Below are positions 25,594 to 47,200 of a stretch of 64,000 nucleotides of DNA, in pieces. Source of the DNA: Ciona intestinalis (taxonomy: Eukaryota > Chordata > Ascidiacea > Phlebobranchia > Cionidae); assembly GCF_000224145.3 (NCBI RefSeq), contig NC_020173.2, forward strand, positions 253,001 to 317,000. The letters are read 5' to 3'. Below the pieces are notes generated by a model, which was not told where the DNA came from, did no database searches, and saw nothing but the letters and a program-made list of their open reading frames with translations. A program made the translations under genes and the position numbers. Positions within the stretch are counted from its first letter, which is position 1, and each line of letters begins with the position of its first letter.

Positions 25594-26860
25594 TTCCATT
25601 CTCGTAGTTCTATAAACTCCATGTAAATTCCTTCTTTCTTTTTAAAATCTTTGTGGTTTCCAACCTACAAAAACTTAAGTTGTTTTACACGACAAAATAT
25701 ATTTTTATAATATGCACATATATTATGCAACCAAGATAAAATTATAAGTTCAACACTGGGAAATTTCAGATATAATTTCAATTACATTTTAATTACAGAT
25801 AAATAAAATGACAAAATTCCACTGTACATAAAACAACATAATTTTTGTTTGTGTCTTCCAATATAATATCGAAGCTCAAATTAATCAAACAACAAAGAGA
25901 ATAAAATGACAGTTGTTAAAAACATGTTACACAATAAGTTAATAATTCACCTCAACAACCCTCCCCCCTTCTTAACCGCAATGACATCAGCATTTTTAAG
26001 CATGCTTGCACAGTGGGCTATCACAAGGACTGTACAATTAACCATAACAAGATCAATTTTTCACCAATCTTTCAGATTCAGCATCTAAGGTGCTAGTTGC
26101 TTTATCAAGTATAAGAATGCCTGTGGAGCATAAGAGTGTATTATGGTGATGTATGAAATCTAAACAATAGCCACAGAGTTACATTCAATTACTCCCAACT
26201 CAGTGGTCACTAATGGGTTGTCTAACTTGTCAGCCATACAGAGAAAATCAATCATGAAAAAGTTACGTTTATGGTAACTCATAAGCTGACCATATAAAGA
26301 AACTGATTTTTAAGAAGTACTTTTGCAATAGCAATCCTTTTTTTAGAGAACCGATAAAGCTACACCTCCCACACAGTAAAACAACCATCAGGAAATTTTT
26401 AATTAAAGTATGGGAAAAGTGTCATTTAAAAAGTGTGGCAAATGAAACCCAACATATGGCGACTCACCCGGAGTTGTTGTTATAATACAGATTTACTGTT
26501 TTATACACCTCGTGCCCGATTATGAGTTGCTGCAAATGTAACTTTGCGGATGAAGGCCAATGGTAATAATGCATACTGTGGTTAATCATATAGACATTGC
26601 ATGTGGATAAAGCATAAAGAAATCAATATTAGCAAGGTTACATTTAGAAGTTTAGATATCATATTGGGCTATAATAGTGGTGTGAAATAGATCTTCTGGC
26701 AACAGCAAACCCTGTCAAACACTGATTAACAACTATATTGAATTCAACAAAACGGTCATACCTGGTTTATATTTTGCAATTTCCTCAAAAGCTCTTCATA
26801 AGCATGCACCTTCAGTGGTTTATTAGTAAATGCACACACAGTTCGAGGGTTTCCCACAAA
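25594..26860 (-). pseudogene. Decayed ABCB-type ABC transporter fragments
   Basis: Minus-strand islands in the right order for the C-terminal half of an ABCB half-transporter. About 26757-26850 reads RTVCAFTNKPLKVHAYEELL, like the conserved RTVRAF region after the membrane domain. About 26290-26370 reads GGVALS, then KKRIAIAKVLLKNQ, equivalent to the signature region (LSGGQKQRIAIARALLKNP) with GGQ destroyed and the frame broken. About 26040-26115 reads ILILDKATSTLDAESERLV, the Walker B/D-loop with the catalytic Glu replaced by Lys. About 25955-26030, in a shifted frame, reads NCTVLVIAHCASMLKNADV, the H-loop with the normal HRLST lost. About 25594-25663 reads VGNHKDFKKKEGIYMEF, the usual C-terminal end. 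Frame breaks, a stop and loss of key residues say pseudogene. SINE pieces interrupt it. I found no Walker A or other membrane segments, so it may be a partial duplicate. Confidence 0.75.
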
Positions 26861-27589
26861 TTAGTTTGCTTTGCTGGTCGCTTCTGCTGCGTGTTTTTTG
26901 TGTTATCTTATGAAGAAGAGGTAAGTTACAAGGTATTGGTAAGAATAAGATATCATAACAAAATTCTAATCTCTAATCAAGAAGTTGGTGAAAAAAAATT
27001 CACTAATTATACACAATTACCTTAAAATATCTAATAAACACAACAATTTTGGGTGATCTTGCAAAAATACCGTTTTAAAATCACACGGTATATATAAGCT
27101 TTTTTGGCGAAGAAACTAGCACAGTCGGTTAACTATAAGTTGCATATTAGGTTAACTACAAGTTGCATAAACTAATAATATAATTTTTTTTTAATGTTTT
27201 GTCTTGTCTCTCCTCGCTTTGTAGTTGTACCGGTTTTTATTGCCCAAACTTTGTAGGGTTTGTTTTTAATTCGAAACATTATACCACAGGGGTTATTGAA
27301 ACATGATATACTAATATATTAACAAGATAATGTATGGAACATATATTCGAAATTCAGTCAAACCAACTTAAATTGCTTGTGTTAAATATATAATAGTAAT
27401 ACCTAATTTGTGGCAAAAATATAAACTTTATTCAAAATTATTATTAATTTTCTATTATTACAAGTTTATATGCATTTGTAGGATACAATATTCATCAATT
27501 GATTTTTAACAATACCCATTATTGTTCAAACATTACCAATTCCTAATAGAAATACAATGACATACTGTAGGTAACATGTTAAAATCTGT

Positions 27590-28035
27590 AGCAGTAGCCG
27601 GTAGGGCAAGACACAGAATTTTAAAACTTGATTTTCAAGGCGAAGGCTACAATATTATTTATGTGTATTTCTAATAATAGAATTGTTATACAACTTTGTG
27701 TGTGTTTTAATATATTTCTTGTAAATTAATAAAGTTTGACCGGCGCCGTGGCATAGTGGTTAGCGCGCCTGCCTGTAACCCATAGGTAATGGGTTCAAGG
27801 CTCGTCGCTGCTACCATTGTGGGCGTATGTGTCCTTGGGCAAGACACTTAACAGCAATGGGTTGTTCAAATTATCAGCCATACATAAAAAAAATCCCCTA
27901 AAAAAATTAATCACCCACAAAGTAACATTCATTCATTCATTCAAAGTTATGGTATTACTAATTTGTGGTATCACCCAAAAACCATCACATGTTTTAAGAA
28001 ATATTATGCAGCTTGTATTTACCCTACCCAAACTA
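27590..28035. repeat. Repeat related to 23990-24296, split by a young SINE
   Basis: Shares AACTTGATTTTCAA, TTAATTAATAAAG and TGTGGTAT(T/C)ACCC(A)AAAACC blocks with 23990-24296. The SINE at 27739-27944 interrupts it. Confidence 0.55.
27739..27944 (+). repeat. SINE, young copy with internal deletion
   Basis: The best preserved head in the window: GGCGCCGTGGCATAGTGGTT, AGCGCGCCTGCCTGTAACCC and B-box-like GGTAATGGGTTCAAGGCTC. It has an internal deletion and ends in (CATT)n. AAAGTT occurs on both sides, a probable short target duplication. Confidence 0.8.
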
Positions 28036-28992
28036 AATGACTCTGCTAGTTTCTTTGCCATGTAAACTTTATTACTTTAATTTTAAAGCATTTTTGGTGG
28101 ATTTTATCCCTAATTATTGACATCTTCCTATTTTTCCCATGTACATATTTTTTTCACGGATCTAATTTTTTTAGATAAAATTGAGCTGTGTAAAATATAT
28201 TATTCTATTTCATTTAACTACAATACTGGATTGGTGATTCAAATTCACAAACTACAAAATTATAACAGTTTAAAATTATTCAGCAAGTATTTGAACGAAA
28301 ACCCCTCTGTTAATTAAAATCATGTTAATTAGAGTACCTGCTTATTCATTAGAGCTGTGCTCTCTTGTTTCCTGTATGGTTGATAATTTGGAAACCTCTT
28401 AGAGCCGACTCAGTTTGAGAAAGTACAGTTAAGTGTCTTGCCCAAGAATGTGTATGTTACCATGGATACCTAAATATATGTTTACGTATTTATGAAGTAT
28501 TTCTGTGGTTATTGTTTAGTTTCGTAGCCTACATCACCATAATACCTGAGTAAAACTATGATAATACACCCGTATGCTCTACAGACAGTCTTATACTTGA
28601 TGAAGCGACATCCGATGGCAGTTTAGAAGCCAAGTGATGACGCTGCACATATTTTTTACATTTTTGCACAAAGTTACAGCGTAGCTTAATAAAGAAGCCA
28701 TATTATTAAACTGTAATTATAGAGTTAAAAATGTATGCGACACTTTACGTTTTACAGATAAGCAGACTTACATGTTCATTTGCTTAGTTTTGCATATTTT
28801 GTTATTTGCTGGCATTAATAACAATGTGTACATATATACATTGATTAATACATGAAACGGGATCAAATCTTACTACTTCAAGATTCGAAAGCAGTATTTG
28901 TTAAAGATATTTGTGCATATTTTACGAATTTTGAACAAAAAAATTATAAATGCTTGTTTATCCCGTCTTCTGTACGGCGTGATATACATGTA

Positions 28993-29184
28993 TAGTAGGG
29001 TGGGGTAAGATGGGACACCTTTCATACCATTTTTTTGTCCCATTTGATAGTAAACAAAGAACATTCAAGGATTTATAAAATCGTATCCTTATGACTCTCA
29101 TAGACCGTTGTTAATTGTTCAAAACACGATCAGGATATTTGGATATTATGTGCTAAAGGTGTCCCATCTTCCCCCACTCTACTA
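28993..29184. mobile_element. ~192-bp TIR MITE copy
   Basis: TAGTAGGGTGGGGTAAGATG at one end, its near reverse complement at the other, and the family's internal CAAAGAACATTCAA and ATAAAATCGTATCC blocks. Flanked by TA. Confidence 0.8.
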
Positions 29185-31471
29185 TATTTTAAGGACAAAT
29201 GCTGAGCTGGTAGCGTCGGATAAAACACAATGTAATATGTAGATAAGCACATTATTTGATTTGCAATGATATTTTATTATCTTAGTAGTATATATGTATT
29301 CGTTTATGAATGGTAGTAATGTCGCCACAACTCCCAATAGATTTGTATCGAATTACAAATGCATATTAATCAACTAGATTCTCTTTTAGGTCTTATTGCT
29401 TCATTATTTGACGTTCAGGATTACATGTATCAAATACAAAATATCGTGTCGTATTTAGAGGGTTAGTGGGTGTCTGAAAAGACAATTAAATTAATCAGTC
29501 TCGCGTCTGAACTTCCGACCAGCCCATCCAAACATGCGGTTTAAGGCAGTGTAGGTTTCCTATATTTATCAACATCGGCGTAACGTTCCCCGTAGGAAAA
29601 AGAAAATTAGAGCCAATATTACTTTAATATTCCATCATCAAATTACTAACACTCATTGGGGAATTAAGGTAATTTAATATTTTGTTCCCTTCGCGGTGAG
29701 AGAATTGCAACTACTTTTGAAACGAAAGAAAAACGTCCGTAAGGAAAACAGTTAAGATTCGAAAGTTTCTTTTACTTATTGCGCTTGCTGCTCATGTAGT
29801 GGCCCGAGGCGGTGATGAAGTAAACAAAATTAACCGCGTCGGTTTACAGGTGCATTCCTTTAACTGTTTACGTTGAGCATGTTCGTTATCTGCGTTGTTG
29901 AATGTTTTACTGATCCGTATAAAAGAAAGTCACATTTGAAATAATGTGTAAGTGTAGTTTTAGTTTGTTCAGTTGTACCAATATGAAAACATGTTTGGTT
30001 CTAATTATACAGTGATTTACAAACACTGCTATAAAATTGCAGTGTATGCGCTAGTGATGCGAACCACCACTTTACAAGTACGTGTCGCTTCTATAGGCAT
30101 TAATCAGAAAGCCATAAACATGTCTGTAAATCATGTTTTAGAAACGCTTTGCGTTACTGCTGTCTTGAATTCATTCTCTCATATTATTCAACCGCATGAG
30201 TGACGTGATCTTTAGAAATCTCGTTAAGCTGCTCACTCATGCAAGTATTGTTGTCAACCGGAGTGCAATATTCGACTTTTTCTCAGTAACGCAATAGGAA
30301 ATTATTTAAGTGCGCACGATGCTGGCTCTGCTACCGGACACAAACGTGTAAGCAACGCAGCAGACAGGCGTTAAGCAAGCAAAACGGCAGCCATTGTATA
30401 TACTGTAGGCGGCTGTTTGTAAACAGTGTGTAATTTATATTGCGCTATGAGAGAATGAAGGTTGTTGCGTAGTAAAAACGAGAGATAGGTCACGTATTTT
30501 AAACAAGAATGCCAGGAGTTGCAGACGAGTTCAGGGTGTAACCTTCCATGGCTGGGTGCGAGGATGTGGTTGCGGGTTGTGCTTGGCTTGGTAAATAGGA
30601 TGAAAATACAGCGGTTCTTCAAATAGTCAAGTGTCGTTGGGAAGCACTTGAATTACACAAGTGAAAACCAAGACAGTACTAAGATTTTAAGCATCGTAAA
30701 CATATCCACAAGTTTCGCGTGTCAAGCTTGTATTTCACAAAGTTTTGAAACATAAATATATAGGTTCGTTAAGTAGCAAGTGGACTAAGTTATTGGTTCC
30801 AAACCGATCCATCTTTATAACTGTCTACTATAGCACGTATTTCTAGTCGCAAGGGAGAGCAGGAGACAGCCCAGCGCGACAAACTGGCAACCAAACAGTC
30901 ACGGTTCGTGAATATTTTATTAGAACCGCCACAATCGCAACAGATTGTTGCTTTACCAATTGTTGGAAACGTATTTCTGCATAATATTAACGCTAAATTA
31001 GTATTAACCATATGACATATTTCATATAAATATCATTTATTTGTTCAGAAAGTTTGAATTTTAATATAGCAACTGGCTTTTTTATTGAGAAAGTTATGTG
31101 ACATATGTTTGAGAGACTGAGCAATGTATTTGCTTGCAGTGAAGCGGTCGGTCCTTGGCTAAGCTGTTCATCATCAATTATTGAATGAATAGACTATTTA
31201 GTGCAAAATATTCCTTCTCTACATTTTAAAAATATAAATATGATTGACGTGTCAATGTGATAAATGCCGCAAAAAATGTTCAGAAATACATTGGTTGATT
31301 GTTTTTGAATAATTACTAAATCATAATAGTATGTAGTAAAATGTATGTAGCAAACTTATACATTTCACATTGCATGTGTAGTTTTAGGGATCATATATTT
31401 TGCATACTCCATTTGTTTCTGTCAAAATTTAGGCAAACCTGATTTGTGACCGTTTTATTTAATTATTTAAC

Positions 31472-31750
31472 ATGGGGTCGATATGTGGAAAGAGCGCAGC
31501 CAAAGCAGAAGCGAAGGAGGAAAATAAGCAAGAACAAGACGGAAACCAAGCCCAAGATACACAGCAAGAAGCAAACGGCAAAGCTTCAGAGACTGTCCAG
31601 GAGGTGGAAAACAAAATTGAGGAAGAAGCGAAGCAAGCAGACGAACAGCAAGTTGCTGAAGCTGAAAAGATTTCAAGTGACATTGTGAATGATGCAGTAG
31701 CTGAAGCAAGTCAACAACAACAACAAGCGACCGAGCAGCAGGAGGGATAG
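31472..31750 (+). CDS. Small Gln/Glu/Ala-rich protein with N-terminal acylation motif (BASP1/MARCKS-like composition)
   Basis: A single-exon 92-aa frame, with start context aacATGG and an AATAAA at 31976-31981 about 226 bases past the stop. The N-terminus MGSICGKSAAK fits an N-myristoylation site (Gly2, small residue at 6) with Cys5 available for palmitoylation. The rest has almost no hydrophobic residues: Glu, Gln, Ala and Lys, likely helical or disordered, ending in a Gln run (SQQQQQATEQQEG). This resembles membrane-tethered proteins such as BASP1/NAP-22, GAP-43 and MARCKS in design, not in alignable sequence. Predicted role: a lipid-anchored scaffold at the inner plasma membrane; this is inference. 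Both other frames are also open here because of the CAA/GAA-rich codons, which lowers certainty, but start context, poly(A) signal and composition support this frame. A 5' UTR intron upstream is possible. Confidence 0.6.
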   Translation: MGSICGKSAAKAEAKEENKQEQDGNQAQDTQQEANGKASETVQEVENKIEEEAKQADEQQVAEAEKISSDIVNDAVAEASQQQQQATEQQEG

Positions 31751-31975
31751 TTAAACCCGAAGATTCGCTTAATCGGTTAATTTGTGTTGTTCTTCTACAC
31801 GATCCACACGTTAATGTTTGTTATTTATCTAACAAAGGTTTGCGCTAATTTGTTGATTCTAAGAAACTTATAGGATTTATTGAAACGTACTTTTTAAACA
31901 ATCCACGGGACATAATTAACATTACAGCCATACATGTGTACTCTGTAAGGTTTAGTTGTTTTAAGTAAAACGAGA

Positions 31976-31981
31976 AATAAA
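31976..31981 (+). terminator. Polyadenylation signal (AATAAA)
   Basis: AATAAA downstream of the 92-aa acylated small protein gene, same strand; the nearest canonical hexamer after its stop. Confidence 0.5.
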
Positions 31982-33748
31982 TTCACTTCGGTCGTCAAAG
32001 TAGCAAACCTTTAAAGTACGAACTGTTATTTCGAATCAATGATTTCGTACATACTGGAATACTAGTGTTCAATAATTTGTCGTTAAACCAATTAAATGAC
32101 GTCATTTCATCTATATTGCTGATTCTGTGAGAATGAAAAGTCGGTGACGAGAAATACAGTTCTGACTGATTTATGACTCACCACTTCCGCATTGAAGTAA
32201 CGAAATGGGAGTCAAATATTAATCATCCACAACAAGGCTTCTCCAACGTATGCAGACACCGCCCATTTTTAACACGAATATGAAAAACCTCTACTAACTA
32301 TGCTACATCTTCGTGATTAATGTGATAGTTCAAAACAACCGAGACTAAATTTGTTAAATCATGTTTTATGGCACGAAACTCTACGTTGGATCTCGTTTCC
32401 AAATACAGCAACACGCACAACCAAACGCGCACCAAGCTTTATTTGGTGAATCTTGTCGCACTGCTGAGCTTAGCGTTGTCGTAATTGCCACAATACGTCC
32501 TTGGGCTTAAAAATGCCACTTTTAGGCCAAGTTTCAGGTCAAGCCAAATTAAATAAAGGTTAAGCAGTTAACCAATATACTTTGAGTAATTATCCATAAC
32601 TTTTAATCACTTTTTAAATTAAACTATAAATTATCCTTCTGGGTCGAATGCAGTTATCAGTTTAGTGTACCATCAGTGTACAAAACTATTCGTTTAATAT
32701 TTATAATCGTTTAATATTTATACTGTTATTGAACAGTGCCACGCCCCGTAACACTTAATGCGTAACAAACAGTATTCGCATGTTTAAAATATTTTAATTT
32801 CTCCGACATCCAAGCAGCTTGTGCAAAACGAACAAGTATGACGTCACACCATCAAACGACTAACACGACCAAAAACTGCAATTAACCACTTCATGAGCAT
32901 CACGGGAATTTATTTAATACTTAACACTATCACACACCAAGTCACAGATGTATGAAAACGTGTAATGCAAAAACAGTTTTTCTGATACATTTAAAATAAG
33001 TATAGAAGTAGACATTTCATTCAAATATTTCAAGGTTGATATGCTGGTTTCTTATTATTCCGATGTGTAATGCATCGAAGGATTACGAGGTTGTTTGAGA
33101 AATTCATACTCTGTAATAAACCCAACTCTACACGACGTATCAAGCAAACTGAAAATAGAAAGGTCGCTTGGAAACCAATGCGTCAACGCCAAACCGGGAT
33201 TTGCTTGCTGCTACCGGAACAACTTAGGAAATGATTGAACTAAAATGTCTGACTAGAAAAGGCGTTTGCCTTCTTGTTCGGCTACAGCACACTGGTTTGT
33301 AGTGGAAGGGCAAGAATGTCAGCCAATTTGTTTTAATGGTCGACTGTTGTTTTATATGAAGTGGCCCAGCAGGTTGGCATAGCACCACACAAATAATGAA
33401 ACAAACAAAACGCAACTTGAATCACAGTAGTTAGTGAGATGCAACATTAATCATATCCTACATGCAAATATATCTGCTGTGATCAATTATAAACAATAAT
33501 ATGAACATTTTAGCATTTTTTTGCTACAAGCACTGATATAACAAAATATAAAATTAAATTTTGTAGAAAAGTATTTGAAGCAGAACTGTGTTGTTGGAAC
33601 CAATTACAACATCTTACATCAAAACACTTGCTGGATTTACTGTAGTATGAGGAATATGTAAGAAGGTAATAGGTAAACAATACCACCAAGCCACTAAGGT
33701 GATTAGATGTCAATTGAAGTACAATGTACAATAACCACCAGTTATAAA
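31982..33748. other. Intergenic region between the small acylated protein gene and the kinesin-13 3' end
   Basis: About 1.8 kb with no coding exon or repeat family that I recognise; the right part includes the kinesin-13 3' UTR on the minus strand. Confidence 0.4.
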
Positions 33749-42513
<8,765 letters not shown>

Positions 42514-44256
42514 GGTTGTGAATACAATTTTTAAATCCTATAGTAAACTATACAACCAATGCGTACATAACAAATAACTATAAGACAGAATAACAAGCTT
42601 ATCAATTACATTGCTTGTTTGTGGTAATTCTTTACAAGTTACAACGTTACTAAGATGTATGTAATGTCTATTCAGCAATAATTATGACTAGTCTATAAAC
42701 ACAACCCACAGTTATATTGCTATAAAAATTTATATTACATGTGTGAAGCAAATTCAAATGACATCTAAGCATAGATATCTTATGATTTATTCTAAGAGAA
42801 ATATGAAATTGCTTGAATTTAAGAAACACGGAAAGACGGAACGCAATATCGGAACTGTCGAATATAGCGGAAAACAAGAGAGCCTATACTTTTGTTTAGT
42901 TTATTAAAAGAGAGAAAAGCTCCAGTAAGTGAGCTCGATTTAAAATTGTTAGCATAATATTAAATAACTTTTTTTATTACAAAGGTGGACCAAGCTCAAA
43001 TAAATTCAAACCAGAATTAATCATCAAAAAGTGGTTTTCAGTTGTCATTTGTGATGCTGTATGTGAATTAAGTGATTGGTAAAGAATATGTGTGCATACA
43101 CTTTGTGCTACTCCTGCACCATCCATTGGTTGAAATGAAAACTTTTCACTGGTTAACCAACACGTTTGTTTTCGAATTTTGGATAAACTATAGTACAGTA
43201 ATTTTGGATAAACTATAGTTAGGGTTTCAAATTAATAAATTATCATATTTATTTTGGGAAAGTAAAGTAGGCATGACAAAATAAAAAAAAATATTATTCA
43301 AGAATTAAGTCGTGACAGTATAAATTATAGAAAGTAATTGCAGATATTGATTACCATCTGGCACCTTGGCTTAGCGTGCCTGCCTGTGACCAATAGGTAT
43401 CGGACTATCATTGGCCCCTTTAAGGAATTCTAGAAAAACGTCCAGTGTAAAAATTCTGCTTGTAACATTAGGTGACACTCAATTGAAACTTCAATTTTAT
43501 CTTTATTACCTGGCAGGACTAATGACTAAAACAAAGATTCAAATGAACAGAAACAGAATATGTGCAACAGGATGCCAATTGCAACTAAATTGACCTCACC
43601 AAGGAACTACAAAGTTTAAAATGAATTGCACAATTACAATGAAATACTGAATTCAACAGAATGGCACAAATGCACACTCCTACATTACAGGATATAGGGA
43701 TAAAATCTACTTTAGGATATAGATCTACAGTGAAAAATCAACTCAATATACCATGTTATAATAAACATCCAAGTGTTTGTGTGTCTTTGTGTGCGCTGTG
43801 CTTAAACTTAACAGAGCACCTGGTATTGTTGAACACACAAAAAACTGAAAATACATTTATAATGAGAAAAATTTCCAAAGTTGTTGAGTGTGCGTTTGAA
43901 CATTAAACAGTAAAATACCAATGATTGTATCTAAAGAATGTTGACATAATACATTTAGGAATAATACACAATGAAAATAAATAAAAGCATTCGGAACACA
44001 GCAGCAGTTGTGTCATTTTTGTTGCAAATGAAAACCAAACCTCCCTACAAATAATATAATACAAATAGTGATGTTTTAAAAAGGATACAACACAAAACAA
44101 CAGAAAAAACATCAGGAACGTTAAAGTTTGAAAACCAGCAGCTGTAAATTGAAGTAGTAAAATAACATCAGACATTTGAAGAAAAGAATTAAGTAAAAAT
44201 AGAAAAACTTGCAACATGTTGTCTTGTAAATACGCTGTTTATGATTTCTATGGCAA
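42514..44256. other. Intergenic region between kinesin-13 start and CAPS stop
   Basis: Holds the kinesin-13 5' flank, an unclassified repeat, a SINE head fragment at about 43355-43420 (CTGGCACCTTGGCTTAGCGT) and the CAPS 3' UTR. Open frames here (43661-43906 plus, 43903-44217 minus) show no protein family features. Confidence 0.5.
42905..43200. repeat. Unclassified interspersed repeat, copy 2
   Basis: Partner of the repeat at 19205. Its end carries a short tandem duplication of TTTTGGATAAACTATAGT (about 43179-43220). It lies between the kinesin-13 start and the CAPS 3' end. Confidence 0.5.
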
Positions 44257-47200
44257 CTAATCGTCATCCTCGACTTCATCTTCACTTTCCTTCATAGTGA
44301 TGTGGTTGCCAAGCGGACCAGTGGTCACAGATGCTGTAGCTTCCTCAACCTGCAATATGAGTTATAAAATTGGTAGTTCCATTATATATCATGCATTGCT
44401 TTAGGTTTCAATTTAAATGACATGCAGTAGTTAAAGAATTGTAATTTTATGATACAAACAAGTTATATGGTAAAACTGTTGCTGAATAAAAAAAATAAGG
44501 AGAGTAATAGATTTGGGTAGGCTATTAAACTTAATATAGGTTAGTGGTTACCGGCACCATGGCAAAGCAGTCAGAGTGATTGTGTATTAAACATTGGTGT
44601 TAACCAGGTAATTATGGAACAACTTACGGTCAGTCTCTTGTGGACGCTTTCAAAGTTTTTATTCGTTCTTACGTCAGTGACTCCCTGCATTTCAAAATCA
44701 TGGTAGAATTTCTTGAATAATTTGATGAGAGTCTTCAGCTGGTATATGTTGAGTTGTAACTCGGATCTCTCTGTAAGCCACGTGGCAAGCAGCTTAACAC
44801 TTGTTTCGTACCAGTTCTGTCACATATTCACGTTTAGTTTAGTACATATACATTACTTAATGATTATATAACACAACAGCCTTATATGTGTGTTGGTAGG
44901 ATGGGAATTATATTTAAAATATGCAGCCATAACAAACTTTGGAATTACCTATTATTTCTGTAATGTATAATATAAATAAAATTCCAATATTTTTAACATG
45001 TCCGCTATAAAAGTTAAACATTTTCCATCATCAGAATTTTTTCATACCAGCATTTTATAAATTCATTCTTAAAATAACACAAGACAATCAAGAAATATCT
45101 ACAAAGTACTTATGATATAAAGTGAATATAAACTTACAGAAAACAGAGCTTCAACAAACAATTCATCGCAGATAGATTCACGCAACACATCCTGGTTTGC
45201 TCGAATGAAATAAATGAAGTTGTTGGCAAGCTCCATACCTGGTTTCTGTTCATGAAGTTATTTATTATGAGCCTAGGTGAAGTGACCAATTTCTTATAGC
45301 TAGCCAAACTAGTTGGAAATGTTTTCTTAACTAAAAGTTATACACCAATCTGTTAAAAATTATCATTTAAATAGACTTAATGCATGTTTTAAGCAGAAAT
45401 TTGCAATGTTTGAAAATCTACTCGAATGTCTAATTTTTGTTTCCAAAACTAAAATACATAAAATAACTCGTGTCAAAACATAACCTTACAGTTAGTGTAA
45501 ACAATGACGCAGTGAATGAACCTTCATCATATCTTGATAACTTTACCAACACTGATTCCAACACTTTCGTGAACTAAAAGTAAAAAAAAAATCAGAAACT
45601 TTACTTATGTCCACTTTTGAATTTTGTAACTATTCCATTATACCTAACCTAACCTAACCTAACCTAACAAGAACTTTAAGGTAAAATACAGAACAAAGTA
45701 GTATTGTTAGAAACAACGAAGTGAGTACTGAATGAACAAAAATGATAAAATAACTCCAGTTTCCTTTTAAGATGTTTAACTTTTGCCAAAAGTTACCCTT
45801 AGCATAATTTAATAAATTCAATTCATTATATCCATAAAGGAATAACTTTTTTTTAAAGTCCCAACTGTTTGTTTGTTTTAGTTTTTAAGTGTTTAACCAC
45901 TACATTAACACATATTGCTACTTTACTGTCACAAGTTGTTTTTTGTTATTGTTGTTATTGGCCGTAAGCCACTACATCACAGCAGGTGTGACGTAACATC
46001 GTTCATTATGTCGAACCTCATTGTGTCGCAATGCCAGAAAACGCGGCAGTTGGGTTTTGGAAAAGATTATTAATGTGTGGCTTTGGTGTTAAACGTATGA
46101 ATAAAATAAAAGCTTATGGAAACACAGTAGGGGCACGAATTTAGAGAAATTTCTAGTATGCGACAGTTACCTTGTCAACAATCTGGCCCTCCATCTGTGA
46201 GAATGCGGATTCGAGCACCTCATCAACTTCTACATGATAAAGATGTTGAGTTCCTGATGCATCGTGTCCGGAGGCGCAGATTTTCACTGACTGTTTCCTG
46301 CATCACAGATCATTTTTCAGCTCAAACATAATATTAATCCAGTTATTTTTAATTTCCTAGATTAACTTTATTTATTTTTAAATCTTAACTCATCTTCAAA
46401 AAATTGAACCCAAAAGAAATAGTTAAGTATGATATCAGCTGTTTACTATACTTGAGACTAAATAGATCACCATGTTAATTAAATATGTTTTTTAAAAAGT
46501 GGTAAGAAAATAAATCTCTGACACCATCTACTGAGACTTCTCTCATCTACTGAGAGACACAAGAACAACCCAAAGAATAAAAAATTGAGTTACCTGCACT
46601 CGAGCGCCACATTTATAAGGGAACATATCTGGGAGGTGACCATGAAGTCAACAGATACTCGACATGAAGCCAAGATAACATTAAACCTCTGGACAGTTCT
46701 GTGATAAATATTGTTGTTAATCAAATGGAATAAATAAAGGTAACAAAGTTATCCTAGCGTGACAGGGTAATGACAGTCGTCTTGGGTGTTCTGTTTTATA
46801 CACCTTGTGCCAGCTTACGAGTTAACACAATTCTAGTAGAAATCAGTTTTGACATTTATTCTAAAACCATAATTTCCTTCCCACCTTGACACAACACTTT
46901 GAATCATGTCCGATGCCATAAGTTTAAGTCTGTGTTCGATGTGACAAGCAAATATTGCATCTGGCCAGTGTAGTTCTCGTACAAATGATTGCAGAGCATC
47001 AAGTTTCCATAAAACATCGTTTGCTATCGTGTTTTTGCCTGAGCTGTAAAGGCAGGCAGGTGGTGATAAATGAATATTGTACAACTTTTGAACCATAGAT
47101 TTGCTATAACAGTAGTTGCCAGTCTACTTTTCCAAACTACCTAAATTTTACCAGTTTAAGTTAGTATTTTTACTTGGTAACAATGAATAACTGAAATTCT

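Larger units (their letters stand above)
26870..31471. other. Intergenic region, no gene recognised
   Basis: Contains two MITE-related repeats and a SINE (listed separately). From about 29450 to 31000 the sequence is less AT-rich with more CpG and could hold promoter or 5' UTR sequence for the small acylated protein gene at 31472. Short open frames here (for example 29973-30203 plus) show no recognisable protein. Confidence 0.4.

Noticed and set aside
27739-27815. tRNA-like sequence with A- and B-box-like motifs
   Set aside because: It is the head of a SINE: the same head recurs across the window followed by the SINE body, and I could not form a full cloverleaf.
29973-30203. 76-codon plus-strand frame upstream of the acylated protein gene
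   Set aside because: No recognisable domain, no splice-linked partner and an unremarkable start context.
31459-31709. Overlapping open frames on both strands at the small acylated protein gene
   Set aside because: They are shadows of CAA/GAA-rich codons; the Leu/Cys/Ser-rich antisense products lack any start context or poly(A) signal.
43661-44217. Open frames on both strands 3' of CAPS
   Set aside because: Both lie in the likely 3' UTR or repeat-bearing gap; the hydrophobic minus-strand frame is simply AT-rich sequence.
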